A DNA stretch of 64,000 nucleotides. Origin: Neopestalotiopsis rosae. Taxonomy: Eukaryota > Ascomycota > Sordariomycetes > Amphisphaeriales > Sporocadaceae. Positions 1 to 11,486 of the stretch are shown in pieces. Made by a program: the position numbers and the translations under genes. Every line of letters begins with the position of its first letter. Positions within the stretch are counted from its first letter, which is position 1. The stretch is taken from contig JALGAS010000005.1 of NCBI GenBank assembly GCA_023078685.1, forward strand, positions 1,736,001 through 1,800,000, in the 5' to 3' direction. The notes under the pieces are model-generated. The model was not told where the DNA came from. It saw only the letters and a program-made list of their open reading frames with translations, and made no database searches.

Positions 1-505
1 CTTGTAAGGACCAGTTCTTCCGAGTATACCAAAGCTCTGAGCTTTGGGGAAAAAGACATCAAGTGGGATTGGCCAATCAGCTTGTTTGGGCAGAAGCGGC
101 AAACACAAGGAATGCTCCATATGAATTGCTCCAAAGCGGAATGAGAAAACGAAGAAGAATTCTCGAGAAAGCAAACCATTGGGTGTACCTACATCTGCAT
201 GTATGAGGTAACGTTCAGTAGGCAGTACAGTAGGCACAGTACACTGAGGCAGGCACCACCTGCAAAGACCTTGCATGTCTGGTGCTGCCTAGACCCTAGC
301 TGCCTCGCCTGCTCTACCTACGTACATTTACTTCATAGGTGCTCGTTAATGCCCCACGTGAGCTGGCGCCTTAGCGCGTTCTTGCAACCTAAATTCCCCA
401 GATCAGCGACACGTCCCCTCCACCCGTCCGACATTTTGACCTCGAGCTTGCTGGCGGTGCAGCATGATCGTGTCTTGCTTGGCCCGCTGAAAGACGAGCA
501 GCAGC
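1..505. other. Upstream intergenic DNA
   Basis: No coding region is recognisable. It holds short imperfect AGTAGGCA/AGTAGGCAC repeats near 218-240 and must contain the promoter and 5' leader of the nbs1 gene that starts at 506. Confidence 0.5.
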
Positions 506-3125
506 ATGTGGGTGTTGGAACATGAGGGCGATGCCCTCCAAGGTGAGAAATAAAAGGCGCTTGATTGCTTACCTGTCTCACCCGTCCCATTCTTTCGGCT
601 GGCTGACCAACTTCTTGCTGCAGGCAAGCGACTCTGGTTGCGCCCGGGCAAGCGCTATCTCTTCGGACGAACCATTGCAGAACGTGAGCAGATACAATGA
701 TACTTCGCGTCGTATCGCGCTCGATATACTAATGATTTCGACAGCTGGCATGCTCGCGATCCATGGTCAAAAGGCAACGTCCGTTTCCCGCAAACATGTT
801 ACAATCGAGGTCGATCCGGTCAAAAAAGGCGACTCGGTAGGCTTGATCGCGCATGAGATTTCTCGACATCCTTTAGCTGACGCTGCACAGCAAAAACTAT
901 CAACCCGATCCAAGGTTACAGTTGAAGATCTCGGGTCAAAGCTCGGTACTACTGTCAATGAGAACAAGATCAAGGGCGCCAAGTATGTCGTCGACCAGGA
1001 AGAAAATGATCTCAAGTTGGGCAACATGTCTGGATTCAAGATAAAATGGTTTCCTGTTGTATTGAGCTTCTCATTTTCCGCCCGAGAACTGGATGCTGGT
1101 GCCCAGACACGATTGCAAGACAACTTTGAGCAACTCGACATTAAATTGCTGGCCGAGATTGACTCCAAATCCACCACACATGTAGTCAACAAGAAGCGCA
1201 ACACTGCCAAAGGACTCCAGGCCCTGATATGCGGCGCACACCTCGTGGATGATGGGTTCATGAACGCATTACTCGAAGTGGCACAGGCCGAGGATCTGGG
1301 TGGGGGTGTCACACGAAGCGCGCTCGAGACAGATTTTGATGCAAACTGGCCCGATGCCATGAAGTACCTGCCAGCACCAGGCAACGAGCCTGTGCAGAGG
1401 CCTGCGGAAGCCTTTGCGCCTGATCCAGCAAGACGCGAGATATTCGATGGCTACACCTTCATCTTCTACGAATCCAAGCAACACGACAGTCTGATAGGGC
1501 CAATAACAGATGGCAAGGGAAAAGCATTATACAAAGAGGTCAAGCCCCACGAAACACAGATTGATGATTTCATTCGTTATGTCAAGACAGTCGCCGGGGA
1601 GAAGGGCTTGGGCGAATTTGAGGATGGCAGCGAAGGTAGAGGTGTTGTCGTGGTGAGATATGTGCCTGCCAATGAGCCTTGGTGGCAGGAATTCTACACG
1701 GCCGTGTCACTGCGTCTGGATCATAGGCTCATTGACCAAAAGGATTTCCTCGATGCAATCCTGGCCTGTGATGCAAGTGGCTTGAGGCGACCTTTGGAGG
1801 TTGAGACACCTGGGCATACGCAGCACGAGCCAGCGGTTTCTGAGCACGCGATGGACGTGGATAATGAGCAGCCGCCAGTAGCCCCTCCAGAGCCGAGAGT
1901 GACACGGCGGCCAGCCCGCACTACTAGAAAAAGATTCAAGGGCTTTGTATCCGATAGCGATTCGGACGGCGACAGCAAAGCTGATATCATGACACCAGAT
2001 GAGATAGCGCCTGCACTGTCACAAGCACCTGGTGCAGTCGAATCATCCCAGGAGGGCCTTTTTGTGTCGCAAGAGGTTGCTTCTCAGGAGCCAGAGGCAG
2101 TGGTTGAGACGGCGCAACGAAATCAGAGAAAGCGGCCTGCTCTCAGGAGCTTGGAGGAAGATTTCGCTCCCACTGCAGCCCAGATTAAGCGCCGTAGGAT
2201 AGAGGCCGGAGAAGATCCTATTCAACGACAATCAACGCCTGAGACTCAGCGTCAGTCTGGGACTGAAATAGAAGCAGCAACGGGTAAAAAGGGCATCAAA
2301 GGGAAGGATGTCAAGGTCAAGAAGGAATTCGATGTCCTGGAGGCAGCTCGGCAGAACCGCGAAGAGGCTGAAGCGAAAGCACGAGCAGAACGCGATGCGT
2401 TGGAGGCTAATGCAGAGGACCTCGATTTGGCTGAAATAGGCCGTTTACAAATAGTAGAGGAGATGGAGCTCCGAAAAGATCTTGCGGCAACACGAACGCG
2501 GGATCAAGATGTGGCAGATGGCCGTTGGAATCCTGCTTGGAATGGCCGCAAGAACTTCAAAAAGTTCCGACAACGGGGTGCGGTCGAGGCTGCACGACCG
2601 CTGCAAAGAATTATCATCGAGCTGGAAGAGGCAAAGTCCAACACTGGTGGCATTGGTGATGACTACTGGCTTGAGGATGAAGCAACGCAGAAAGGGAAAA
2701 AGAAGAATCGGCGAGAATCGCAGAGCCAAGCATCTGTTCCTATCAGCACTAACAGATCTACTCGGCAAAGTCAAAGAGCTGTTTCTGTACAAAACGGTGA
2801 CTCTGATGCCGGAAACACATTGTTGGAAGACTTCGATGCGAGCAACCAAATGGAGCACGCAGATGATGACGATGATGATGATGAACCAGTCTCCTCTGCT
2901 GTCCGGCGACGTGGTACAACAGACACATCTGCGCCCCAGGAATCCCTTCGATCCCAGCGTACGACGCAGAGATCAACAACTTCGAGGGCCGCAGCAAAGC
3001 GACCAGCACCAGCTCCGCCAGCTAGAGAGCAACCAGCTAAGAGATCAAGGAGAGACAATATTCCGGACAGCGATGATGATGATGACAGCGAGGATGAGCT
3101 CAGATTTAGGTTCAGAAAGCGGTAG
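506..3125 (+). CDS. nbs1: Nbs1/nibrin, DNA double-strand-break repair protein of the MRN complex
   Basis: Exons 506-542, 624-683 and 745-3125 give 825 residues. The start at 506 is chosen because splicing out 543-623 and 684-744 rebuilds a typical Nbs1 beginning (MWVLEHEGDALQ, then GKRLWLRPGKRYLFGRTIAE, then PGMLAIHG). Domains in order: an FHA domain at about residues 20-110 with the phosphopeptide-binding GR and SRKH motifs; a first BRCT-like region at about 115-200; a second at about 260-400 (FDGYTFIFYES); a long disordered, charged tail with a coiled stretch near 580-650; and an acidic C-terminus EDELRFRFRKR. By family knowledge Nbs1 works in the nucleus with Mre11 and Rad50 and recruits Tel1/ATM through its C-terminus; the FRF could be the FxF/Y Tel1-binding element (inference). 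The downstream neighbour is convergent. Confidence 0.93.
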
Positions 3126-3751
3126 AGCAAGATAAAAATGCTTGAACTCGATGATCATGGATTGCATTTATGTAATGTGCTTGCGCTTGGGAAGAGATTT
3201 GTCATGCATCAGCAAGCATATTCTCGAGCCTGCATCTAGCTATCTATACCTAGCATATACAATACATCCAAGTCTACAGATTGATGTCAAGTGTTCGTTG
3301 AACCATCTTGACATGCCCCCTTCCACGCTAGAATTCAGCAAAATATGGATCTGGGTGTGATGTGCCTCCATTAAAAGAAATTTGAGAGGCGGGTATCTTT
3401 CTATCGAAACCGTTCTATTCTGCCCAAAACCGAAATACCTTGCGCGCAAAGTGCCTCGGACGCGCTCGCAGGATGCTTTATTGCACGCCAGTCTTACTGT
3501 GTGTCGTTGGCTAATCATCAGATGACCATCAAGTCGTGATCCACTCAGAATGCTTGGTACGCCAGCTCAAGGATTGTACAGCCGAAGTGCCTTCTCTGGC
3601 ATTAGGACTGTTGTAATCATGACCAGGAAACTGCACAAAGTGGTCGTATGCAGTTGGAAAGCCTAAACAAGCGCAATGGTCTTGACGCCTCAAGACCCCC
3701 ATGGAAGAAGTTGCTGATACGCGCACGTAGGCATGATCGATCAATTCTTCA
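3126..3751. other. Intergenic region between convergent genes
   Basis: It lies between the 3' ends of nbs1 and the cytochrome b5-domain gene. No gene, repeat or structured RNA is visible; it should hold both polyadenylation regions. Confidence 0.5.
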
Positions 3752-4804
3752 TCAGTCCATCTCATCCATCTTTCCGTTGCCGGCCTCTTCTCCCTCCTCG
3801 ACCAGCATGCCAATCAGGCTGGTAGCCAGCATACCCTCGTAGTTGACCCAGGGGTGGATCTCGCCAAACAGCTTGGTGCCGTCGCGGCCGGCGCAGCGCA
3901 TGAGCTCGGGCTCGCCGCCGGGGTGAAAGGGCAGGTACGGGGTGAGGTTGTAGACGCGCCCGCCCAGCGCGGTCCAGGCGTCTTTCCCCTTGCGGCCCGT
4001 CATCTTCTTCAGCATGGACGGCGTCACCTTGAGGTACGGCGTCCCGGGGGGGAGGTTGCGCAGGTCCGAGGTCGGCGAGTTGGCCAGGCGCGCCCAGTCG
4101 AGCGGCGAGTGGCCCGGCTCCAGGATCACCTTGCGCGACGGCTTGGCGGGCTTGGTCGAGTGCGTCGGGGGCGGCGCCAGCGTCGAGGTGCCCGGCTGCC
4201 GGGCGGACGAGGCTAGGCTGTTGGGAGGAGCGAGACCGCCGCCTCGGGAAGGACCCGGCGAGAGTGACGAGCTGTTGTTGACGCCGTTGAGCCGCGGCGG
4301 TCGGGGCGGCGGCGGCATGAGCGATGAAGGAGGCGCCGCTGCTGGCGTCGGGACGGGCGCGGCGGAGAGCGAGGGCACAGTCGGCGGCGCCATGGCACCG
4401 CTTGCGCGGGCTACGGCCGCCGCGGAGGCGGGAGGCTGTGGTGACAGCGATAGCGAAGGGACGGATCCCGAGGATGTGGATGAAGAGGCGGAAGCGGCGC
4501 GCGCCTTTGGAGTTGTCTGCGGTGATGGTGCGTCTGCACCGTCGCTCTGAGGTGCCACTATCGACGGCGGTGAGGGTATTGCTGAAGAAGACTTGGCATG
4601 TGACTGTGTAGTACCCGAGGAGGGCGATTTCTTCGTCGTCGAATCGTCGTTGCTGGCGGACGACTCCGACGTTGTGCTTGACGGCTGCTCAATCTGAGGC
4701 TTGCCTCGCCATAATGCGAGAAGAGTTTCCATGAGGGGCGGCGGTTTCCCGATGACAATCCAAACAACGACAGCGAGAACGAGTGTTAGACCCAACAACG
4801 CCAT
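3752..4804 (-). CDS. Membrane-anchored cytochrome b5-like heme-binding protein
   Basis: A single exon of 350 residues if translation starts at the ATG at 4804. That start puts a hydrophobic anchor (MALLGLTLVLAVVVWIVIG) at the very N-terminus; the frame is open about 35 codons further upstream, but that extension is Cys/Pro-rich and less convincing. After the anchor comes about 200 residues of Ser/Pro/Ala-rich linker, then a cytochrome b5 fold in the last 100 residues. Its two axial heme ligands are visible, in FHPGGEPELM and in EIHPWVNYE. The domain resembles the b5 part of NCB5OR and yeast Irc21 (YMR073C). The likely role is electron transfer at the ER or another membrane. No reductase domain is attached, so the redox partner is unknown. 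The GC content of the linker is markedly high. Confidence 0.85.
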   Translation of the reverse strand: MALLGLTLVLAVVVWIVIGKPPPLMETLLALWRGKPQIEQPSSTTSESSASNDDSTTKKSPSSGTTQSHAKSSSAIPSPPSIVAPQSDGADAPSPQTTPKARAASASSSTSSGSVPSLSLSPQPPASAAAVARASGAMAPPTVPSLSAAPVPTPAAAPPSSLMPPPPRPPRLNGVNNSSSLSPGPSRGGGLAPPNSLASSARQPGTSTLAPPPTHSTKPAKPSRKVILEPGHSPLDWARLANSPTSDLRNLPPGTPYLKVTPSMLKKMTGRKGKDAWTALGGRVYNLTPYLPFHPGGEPELMRCAGRDGTKLFGEIHPWVNYEGMLATSLIGMLVEEGEEAGNGKMDEMD

Positions 4805-7243
4805 TCCCGGCGCAGCGTAAGTTGAGGGTCGGCAAGAATGAAAGACGGATGGGGGACAAGGACTCGTGTGTAGTATCCTTTCTTGGTCAGCGGGATGGAG
4901 ACGCTGCAAGCGTGGTGGGGAGCCGATCTCTTTGTGACGTTCTAATTTTGGGCTGGATTATCTGTAAACCCCACCATTGGCTAGGAGATTTCCTAACAGC
5001 TAGAACTAAGTTATTGGAGCCTCTAAGTCGCTGTCACAAACCAGCTTTAATATCAATGGGATGATTCAAGATGAGGGCTTGGAGCATTGCCGAGATCTTC
5101 TTGGTGCTAATATTCTCTACATCGTAAGTCGTACGAAAAAAAAAAAAAAAAAAAAAAAAAAGGGGAACGATGCTGGAGAGTACCTCCTAGCATCAAACGG
5201 GAATCCAGCGGGCGGGAAGGCAGATAGGTATCCGGTCCGTTGGGATTAAAAATGCAGTGAAGACTGCACTTCGTCCCGCGCATGAGTATGAACCAATAGT
5301 TGATGCAGCTCATGTCCAAGGTAGCTGGGTTAGGTTAGGCTTCAGTGACTTTACCAAGAACCCTGTCACGTATTAGAACCAACAAGACACACCCGTAGAA
5401 TGTAGCGAGCATTAGGAGCAAGTAAGTCTCATTATAACGATACTTGATTGAAATACTCCCCGCCGCTGACCTTTCACGATATTCGTCATAATTAGCCAAG
5501 GTCAGGTAAGTACATAGCCGTGTGAATATCAGCTAGCACGGAACCATCTGGTTCATAGGCTCGATTGAGACTGTGCCTGCTACCGTTCCAGGCACCGTTA
5601 CGGCTCAGTGAGTCAACAAGACATAATTCCGTGATAAGTCTAACAATTCTCCATGGTCACTTCTTGTTGAAGAGTTTCTGGAGCTGTGAAGAGTGGTTTC
5701 AAGTGGATAAGTCACCAGCAACCGGTATGGCGTACTCGCTGATACTTACGCGACTGAGGCTAGCATTCTTCCATCGAGGTTAACCACACCTTCAAATAAA
5801 TTTTGTGAGTAATGGTCCAAACATATATATCTAAACATCTGCTTTGATGCTCTCGGTACTGCTGGGACGATAGAAAGCATGGTCAAATTCGGTTGGGCGG
5901 TTGAGACATACGCCATGTGAGTGCTAAGCCTAGAACAACGTCCTGCTAGAGTCGGGTGCATGGCTACGACTATTCTTCAGATCAAGTTGAAGCTCGCTTT
6001 GAACTTCGTAATGGCCAAAGCTAGACGCCACTGAGGTGACTTGGACGGATTGAGAGGCTCTAAGTCGATAAGGGCGTCTTTCAGATCTTATCTGTGGTTC
6101 ACCTGAATCATTTTACGGCGAGAATTGGCGACGGCCAGCTGAATTTGTTCATTCTTGCGCCATTACACAGAATTTTCTCTGAGAACTTGTAATACTATTA
6201 CTTCAATTTTACTCGTACGTCGAACTTCTGTTTGAGTACGTTGCATACGTTACCTCCACTGTACTGTCCCGTCAAGCCTTTAACATTGAACGTTGTGCTG
6301 ATCACTGCAGTAAGTATATGCTAGATAGGATTTGACACTTCATAGTCGCCGGTGCAATTACCACGTTGTGTTCTTTTGTTTCAAGGCCAAGATGTCTCCT
6401 GGACGACAAGACAAGACGGTAGAGAACTAGCATGCCATCAAGGGTTGCGCTTTTCAAGGCTGAGCACTGTTTCGGTAGCCTGTAGGCTATAATAATCAAA
6501 GCGCGGTTGCGGATCGCGGCTGGGCACCCAGACAAGCGGGTGGTAGCTGTGGGGAAATTCATTATTACCACTCTTAAGGGTACGTACTCCGTACATATAC
6601 CCCCTGAACAGGGCGCGGGAGGCCTGGAGAATCAAGTACCGGCACGTACTCAAGGTTCTGTAGCTCTTGCATGAATAAACAATTTCTGTCGCTCATGACA
6701 GGCCGCAGACATTCAAGCCGGCCGGGGTGTGAGGGGAGGTTTTGTTTACTTTCAAAGACAGCATCGAGAATTAGGCGCGTCTCTGGAGAAAAGTGACGAC
6801 ACCTGGAGATACATTGGCCAGTCAAAAAAGTAGGACGAGCCACGTCGGTCGTCGCCCACAAAATCGCGATGTTTTTTGTTTCCTTCCAGAATATATCTCG
6901 CACTTCGCCATTAGAACCCAATCAATCCTTCATCTGCGATCGGGCCATGTCAACCCACTAAACACCCTTGCTGTCATATCAAGGGAATTGGGAGGCTCGT
7001 GTGAAAGGGAGAGGAAAAATAGGGTCCTCCCGCGACCTAATTACCATCCACTAGCATTGCAATCCCTACCGAGGGTCGCTAGCAGATGTTCAGCACGGGT
7101 CACGATAATCAAGTGGCACCTTGGCCTGCTGCTACTACCCGGCCCAGCCAGCCAGCAGCATAAACCCAAAGATCCAGCTGTTTCGGCGAGTGCTATTGCA
7201 ACTCTGCTTCCTGTATATCCGTTTTACAAATGAAGGAAGAAAT
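4805..7243. other. Long divergent intergenic region
   Basis: About 2.4 kb between divergent genes. It contains a 26-nt poly(A) run at 5136-5161. Open frames are short and look random, and no tRNA or transposon ends were seen. Part of it must be the promoter of the gene at 7244. Confidence 0.5.
5136..5161. repeat. Poly(A) homopolymer, 26 nt
   Basis: An uninterrupted A run in intergenic DNA. Its length may be affected by sequencing error or by polymerase slippage. Confidence 0.9.
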
Positions 7244-9787
7244 ATGCGTGCTCTCAACTCGACAGCCTCGAAAACTATAGCAAAAGTGAATTCGGGCAAA
7301 CCCTCACAGCGAAAGAAGCAGAGTCCCGCCGCCGAGGCACAACCATACGATCAGCCAGCCCACGCACATGGATCTCGTTTAGCACTAAATGTAAACCCAT
7401 CATCCACCGCCAGACCCCGCCGACCATCTTCTCGTCAGTCAGCTCTGTCCTCCTTTTCAGCAACCTCGTCTTCGGGAAATCTCAGCTCGACTTTTAAACG
7501 ATTGCCCTCGTCTGAAGCCCTCAGAGCTAAAGCATCACGACCGACCATCATTACCGCAACTGTCGCCAAGCCTTCCCGAGCTGCCCCCAGTTCAGGAGCT
7601 AATCGCAATCAAAACAACAATAATACCACCACCGCCGCCTCCAATCCGCCGACAAGCCAAGCAAAGAAGCCGAGCTCGGTCACCTCCAGTCTTTCGCGCT
7701 CGCCACACGCCGCGAGGCTTCCTCTCAATTCTCGCGACCAAAATGCCGCTCAGATGACTCAGAAAGCATCGTCAATGTCGAGAAACGTCAAAGTTACGAT
7801 GCCTCCTGATAGGTCAACAAACCCCACGGCCGCCGGCAGACCTACGCTGCCCCATCTCAGCGCTTCTGCAGCCCGTAGCTCAAATCGCCCACCTCTAACG
7901 CCTAAAATCGCTGCGACCAAACCCACGCAAGCACCAAGTCTGGCAGCAAGTGCAGGAAATCTGTCAGTTCGAAGAACCACCGCGCGGTCGACGAACGGAA
8001 GCGTTGTATCGTCTAGAAGTACGCCGCAGCCACCGGACGATGATCAAGCATCTTTCCTCGGCCACAATATCACGCCACGCTCTGGAAAGAGGCAAAATCG
8101 TGTAGACAGCGCCAACAGCACTCCAGGTGGCACACCAGATCCGGGTAGACTCGACGCCTGGGATAGAGACCTACGCGCGAACTATCCGTCATCGCCAGGA
8201 GGACATCATGGCGAAGCTCCAAGACGGCCGGTTGTGGCTTTCAGTCCCGGGCCTTCGGAACCGCGAATGCCAGCAAAGCATGAGTTGCATGTCGACCTTG
8301 ACTCCAAGTTCTTCCACGCCAGCGAAATCAAGCCAAAAGAATCCGCGCAACCAAAGCCTACGATAGCCAAGACGTCGAATTTCCTATATGCTAGTGGTCT
8401 CTCGGCGCATTCGGCGGAAAGCAAGGCTAGCACGGCTGCTTCGTATACATCGGCACCCTCACCAAGCTCCTCGCAAAATGACCTCTCCAGCAAGTTCATT
8501 TACGCCAACGGAACTCCAGACCTCAAGCCAGGTCATGCGACTGGCTCATCTCGTCCCGGGTCTGTAATCTCAATAAATTCAAAGGCCGCGTCGAATCGGG
8601 CACCAACTAGTGTACCCAGTGGTGGACTGTCCAACCCTCAGCGGTCGATATCACCACCGAAAAACGGCCAGCAGCCGTATGCTGCTCAGATAAAGAGTCC
8701 AAACATGCCAGCAGCCACGAGCCGCGGCCCAGGCGCTTTACCGCCCCAGCTTGGGCCAGCGCCAACACTCCGCCGCACCAGCACAGGCACATCCCTGAGC
8801 AGTCACTCCAGAAATGGTAGTGCGGTGATGGGAGAGGCGGATCTCAAGGGCAGTTTCATCTCTTCTGGGCCCCCATCGCCCTTGCCGTTGGCATCGCCCT
8901 CTCAGCCTCCTTTGACGTTAGCCTCCATCATACAGGCTGCCGAGGATTTTGGAGACGACGAAAGTGTAGATTCCCAGGATGACTCACATTCCGAAGTTCA
9001 GAGTCCTACAAAATCAACTCATTCTGGGGATCCAGTCAATGATCTGGTGGCCAACGCTCGAAGAGAACGAAAGGTTCAAGACCTCCAGATCACAAATGCG
9101 TCCCTTGAAGCGATCAATCGTACTTTGGAGCGTCAACTGCGAAAACAAACGAGCGAGCTCCGAAGATTCAGACGTATGTCGCGTGCCGGCCGTCTGTCTA
9201 CGCTCTCTGGCGCAGAATCCAGTGGGGCGGTGTCCGACTCAGTTTCTGGAGTTGAGAATGCAGACGGCCTGGCCCTATCAGATCTCGAGGAAGAGGTCGC
9301 AGATGAGCTCGAAGGCGAAGAAGATCAGGAAGAGATGCTCTCAGACACAGATTCGGCCTCGGAATCAGCCAGTCCCAGTCTCATGGCAACCCGCGACGCT
9401 CGATATGGGAGAAAGGACGAACAACAGCTACAACGCGATCTATCGAAACACAAAGAACTTCTCATTGATTCCCAAAAGATTAATCAGAGCATTAAGCGCT
9501 GCTTGGACTGGACCGAGGAGCTTATCAAAGAGGGCAGAAAAGCTTTGGAGTACAGCATTCGTCCTAGTGACGTTGTAGTGCCAGGGCCGCGAGTCCTCAA
9601 TCCAGCCGATGAAGAGGAGCATACACAAGCAAGCATCAACTTTGACCCCGACGTTCCTTTTGAAGATACGCACGTCGAAACAGACGACGATGATACTTCC
9701 GAACCAGAGAGGATCATGCCATTAGAGCCAAAATTGGCAGGCTGGAAACCAGATCTCGAAGAAGAGGGCGCTGTGGCTACTTTGTAA
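7244..9787 (+). CDS. Ser/Pro-rich coiled-coil protein of unknown function
   Basis: A single open exon of 847 residues from the ATG at 7244. The frame is open further up to an ATG at 7121, but that extension (MACCYYPAQPASS...) is atypical, so 7244 is preferred. Roughly the first 600 residues are low-complexity, rich in Ser, Pro, Thr, Arg and Ala, and probably disordered and basic. A heptad-like coiled coil follows at about residues 630-690 (NDLVANARRERKVQDLQ, then ASLEAINRTLERQLRKQ), then an acidic stretch and a second helical segment near the C-terminus (SQKINQSIKRCLDWTEEL). I do not recognise a named family. The layout suggests a cytoskeletal or scaffold protein, which is inference only. Length, codon periodicity and the ordered coiled coil support it as a real gene. 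Confidence 0.8.
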   Translation: MRALNSTASKTIAKVNSGKPSQRKKQSPAAEAQPYDQPAHAHGSRLALNVNPSSTARPRRPSSRQSALSSFSATSSSGNLSSTFKRLPSSEALRAKASRPTIITATVAKPSRAAPSSGANRNQNNNNTTTAASNPPTSQAKKPSSVTSSLSRSPHAARLPLNSRDQNAAQMTQKASSMSRNVKVTMPPDRSTNPTAAGRPTLPHLSASAARSSNRPPLTPKIAATKPTQAPSLAASAGNLSVRRTTARSTNGSVVSSRSTPQPPDDDQASFLGHNITPRSGKRQNRVDSANSTPGGTPDPGRLDAWDRDLRANYPSSPGGHHGEAPRRPVVAFSPGPSEPRMPAKHELHVDLDSKFFHASEIKPKESAQPKPTIAKTSNFLYASGLSAHSAESKASTAASYTSAPSPSSSQNDLSSKFIYANGTPDLKPGHATGSSRPGSVISINSKAASNRAPTSVPSGGLSNPQRSISPPKNGQQPYAAQIKSPNMPAATSRGPGALPPQLGPAPTLRRTSTGTSLSSHSRNGSAVMGEADLKGSFISSGPPSPLPLASPSQPPLTLASIIQAAEDFGDDESVDSQDDSHSEVQSPTKSTHSGDPVNDLVANARRERKVQDLQITNASLEAINRTLERQLRKQTSELRRFRRMSRAGRLSTLSGAESSGAVSDSVSGVENADGLALSDLEEEVADELEGEEDQEEMLSDTDSASESASPSLMATRDARYGRKDEQQLQRDLSKHKELLIDSQKINQSIKRCLDWTEELIKEGRKALEYSIRPSDVVVPGPRVLNPADEEEHTQASINFDPDVPFEDTHVETDDDDTSEPERIMPLEPKLAGWKPDLEEEGAVATL

Positions 9788-11486
9788 GCCAGTGCTAACT
9801 CGTCTCACCAAGCAAAATTGCAACAAAACACACAACATCACTCACTTGATTATTTTCCTTTTCTGTCCATTAGCATCATTTGGTACAGCATGGCAACGGC
9901 GTTTTTACAATTCTTACTTTCCCTTCCATTCTTTATTCCTCTATTTCGAGGCAGTTTTGCCCTGCACAGCATTTGTCTTATATTTACGTCACTGTCAACT
10001 ATACATACAATATACCCAGCGAGCGAGACATTTGTTTTGGGTATGGCACAGCAACGGAATAAATCAGGTCAGCAGGCGAATAGGTCGACCATCTCCACAC
10101 GCATGGATGATACTATGTTTTTATCTCTTTTGTCATCGATACCCCCATTCCTGCCATGACTATATTTGAGACAAATCTCACTGCGATAGAGTTAAGCACG
10201 AACGAGTTCGACCCGGCCCTCGAGGTGCGGTATGGCTCGGAAAAGAGGAGGATCTGCTAAAGAAGCAAGAAAACATGCAGTTCCATTGTCACTGGACTGA
10301 GGGGTTCGAGTGTACATTATCAGTAATGATAATCGACTGAATCAAAGGTGGTGTTGGAAGAATACATTTGAGTGCATGCCATGAGTGAACGCATAGGACT
10401 AGAGAACGATGCAAAGTGATGATCGGTAGGTTGGATCCTGGGAAAGTATACTAGATGCATTACTGTATACAGGCATGGCCTTGAAGGCTTGTGGCGATGC
10501 ATATATATATGTATACGACCGTTCGCTGGTCAAGCTAGGGCTGGCGTAAAGAGCAAGTCGAGCATCCCAACGACGACCCATATGGGAGGCCCTGTACACC
10601 ATATTGCTGGAATCGGCCGGGGTGCGTCTCGACTCGGGGATCGCCAGGAACCATTTCCGCCTGCTGGATATGTCGCGTGACCGACTACCAGCCCTAGGGA
10701 TTTGAATATTTCTATATCCCGGCGATGACTCGAAATCAATGCTGCCACTGAGAACTGCGCCCTCCTTCTCTTTCCCCCAAAGGACGACGGGCATTGGATA
10801 GGCAATGCGGCAAGCCACTGCTAGCAATCACGACATGAAGTATACATATGTAGCAACCAGGTATGTACTCAATTGCAGTGAGCAACGGACTGAAAACAGA
10901 TCCTGGCAATCCGTACCGCTAATGAACAAGCGTGCGACGACGGAGAGTTGAGACAAGTGAAAACCTGATACACGAATACCAAGAAGCTTTAACCCCCTGA
11001 GGTCTATATTCGACTTGTACTTGGCGTCAATTGTCGAGTAACAAAAACTTATTCTTACGTAGTAAAAAGACTTCTTGGCCCGGCGCTGGTGGATCTAGGC
11101 CGTTTACCCACCCCCTCTGGCCAAACAGAGGCCTTGTAGTGCCCAGCTATTGTCCCAAAAGGGATGTCCGCTTCGGCCTTATCTTAGAGGCGGATCTGCG
11201 CGGCTGAATTGCGTGATCGAGTCTTGCGAAAACTTTTGGAGTCAAGGACTGCATATGACACAGAATATGGGCAAATGGCACAATTGGGGCTCGGGGATTG
11301 CTTTTTTATACAAAATGGCAGGCAAGGCCGGTTTGGCTTTCGAGTTTGCATTTGGATCGTTCATTTCATGCACACTTGAAGATCTTCTTCTGCTTTCGTC
11401 CTGTCACTTCTAGGTTAGAGGTTGCTTTTATTTTGGGTTCGTATAAGCGCCACCTTTAAAGAGGTAAATAAGAAGCCTAGCCCAAG
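9788..11486. other. Intergenic region with transporter promoter
   Basis: About 1.7 kb with no recognisable gene; the largest open frames, such as minus-strand 10399-10827, match nothing and lack ordered features. A TATA-like TTTTTATACAAAA lies near 11303-11315, about 170 nt before the next start codon. Confidence 0.5.

Noticed and set aside
5107..5319. Frame with a poly-Phe/poly-Lys run
   Set aside because: It is produced by translation of the 26-nt homopolymer.
10399..10827. 142-codon minus-strand frame in intergenic DNA
   Set aside because: No family match by eye and it is interrupted by no plausible splice pattern; judged random.
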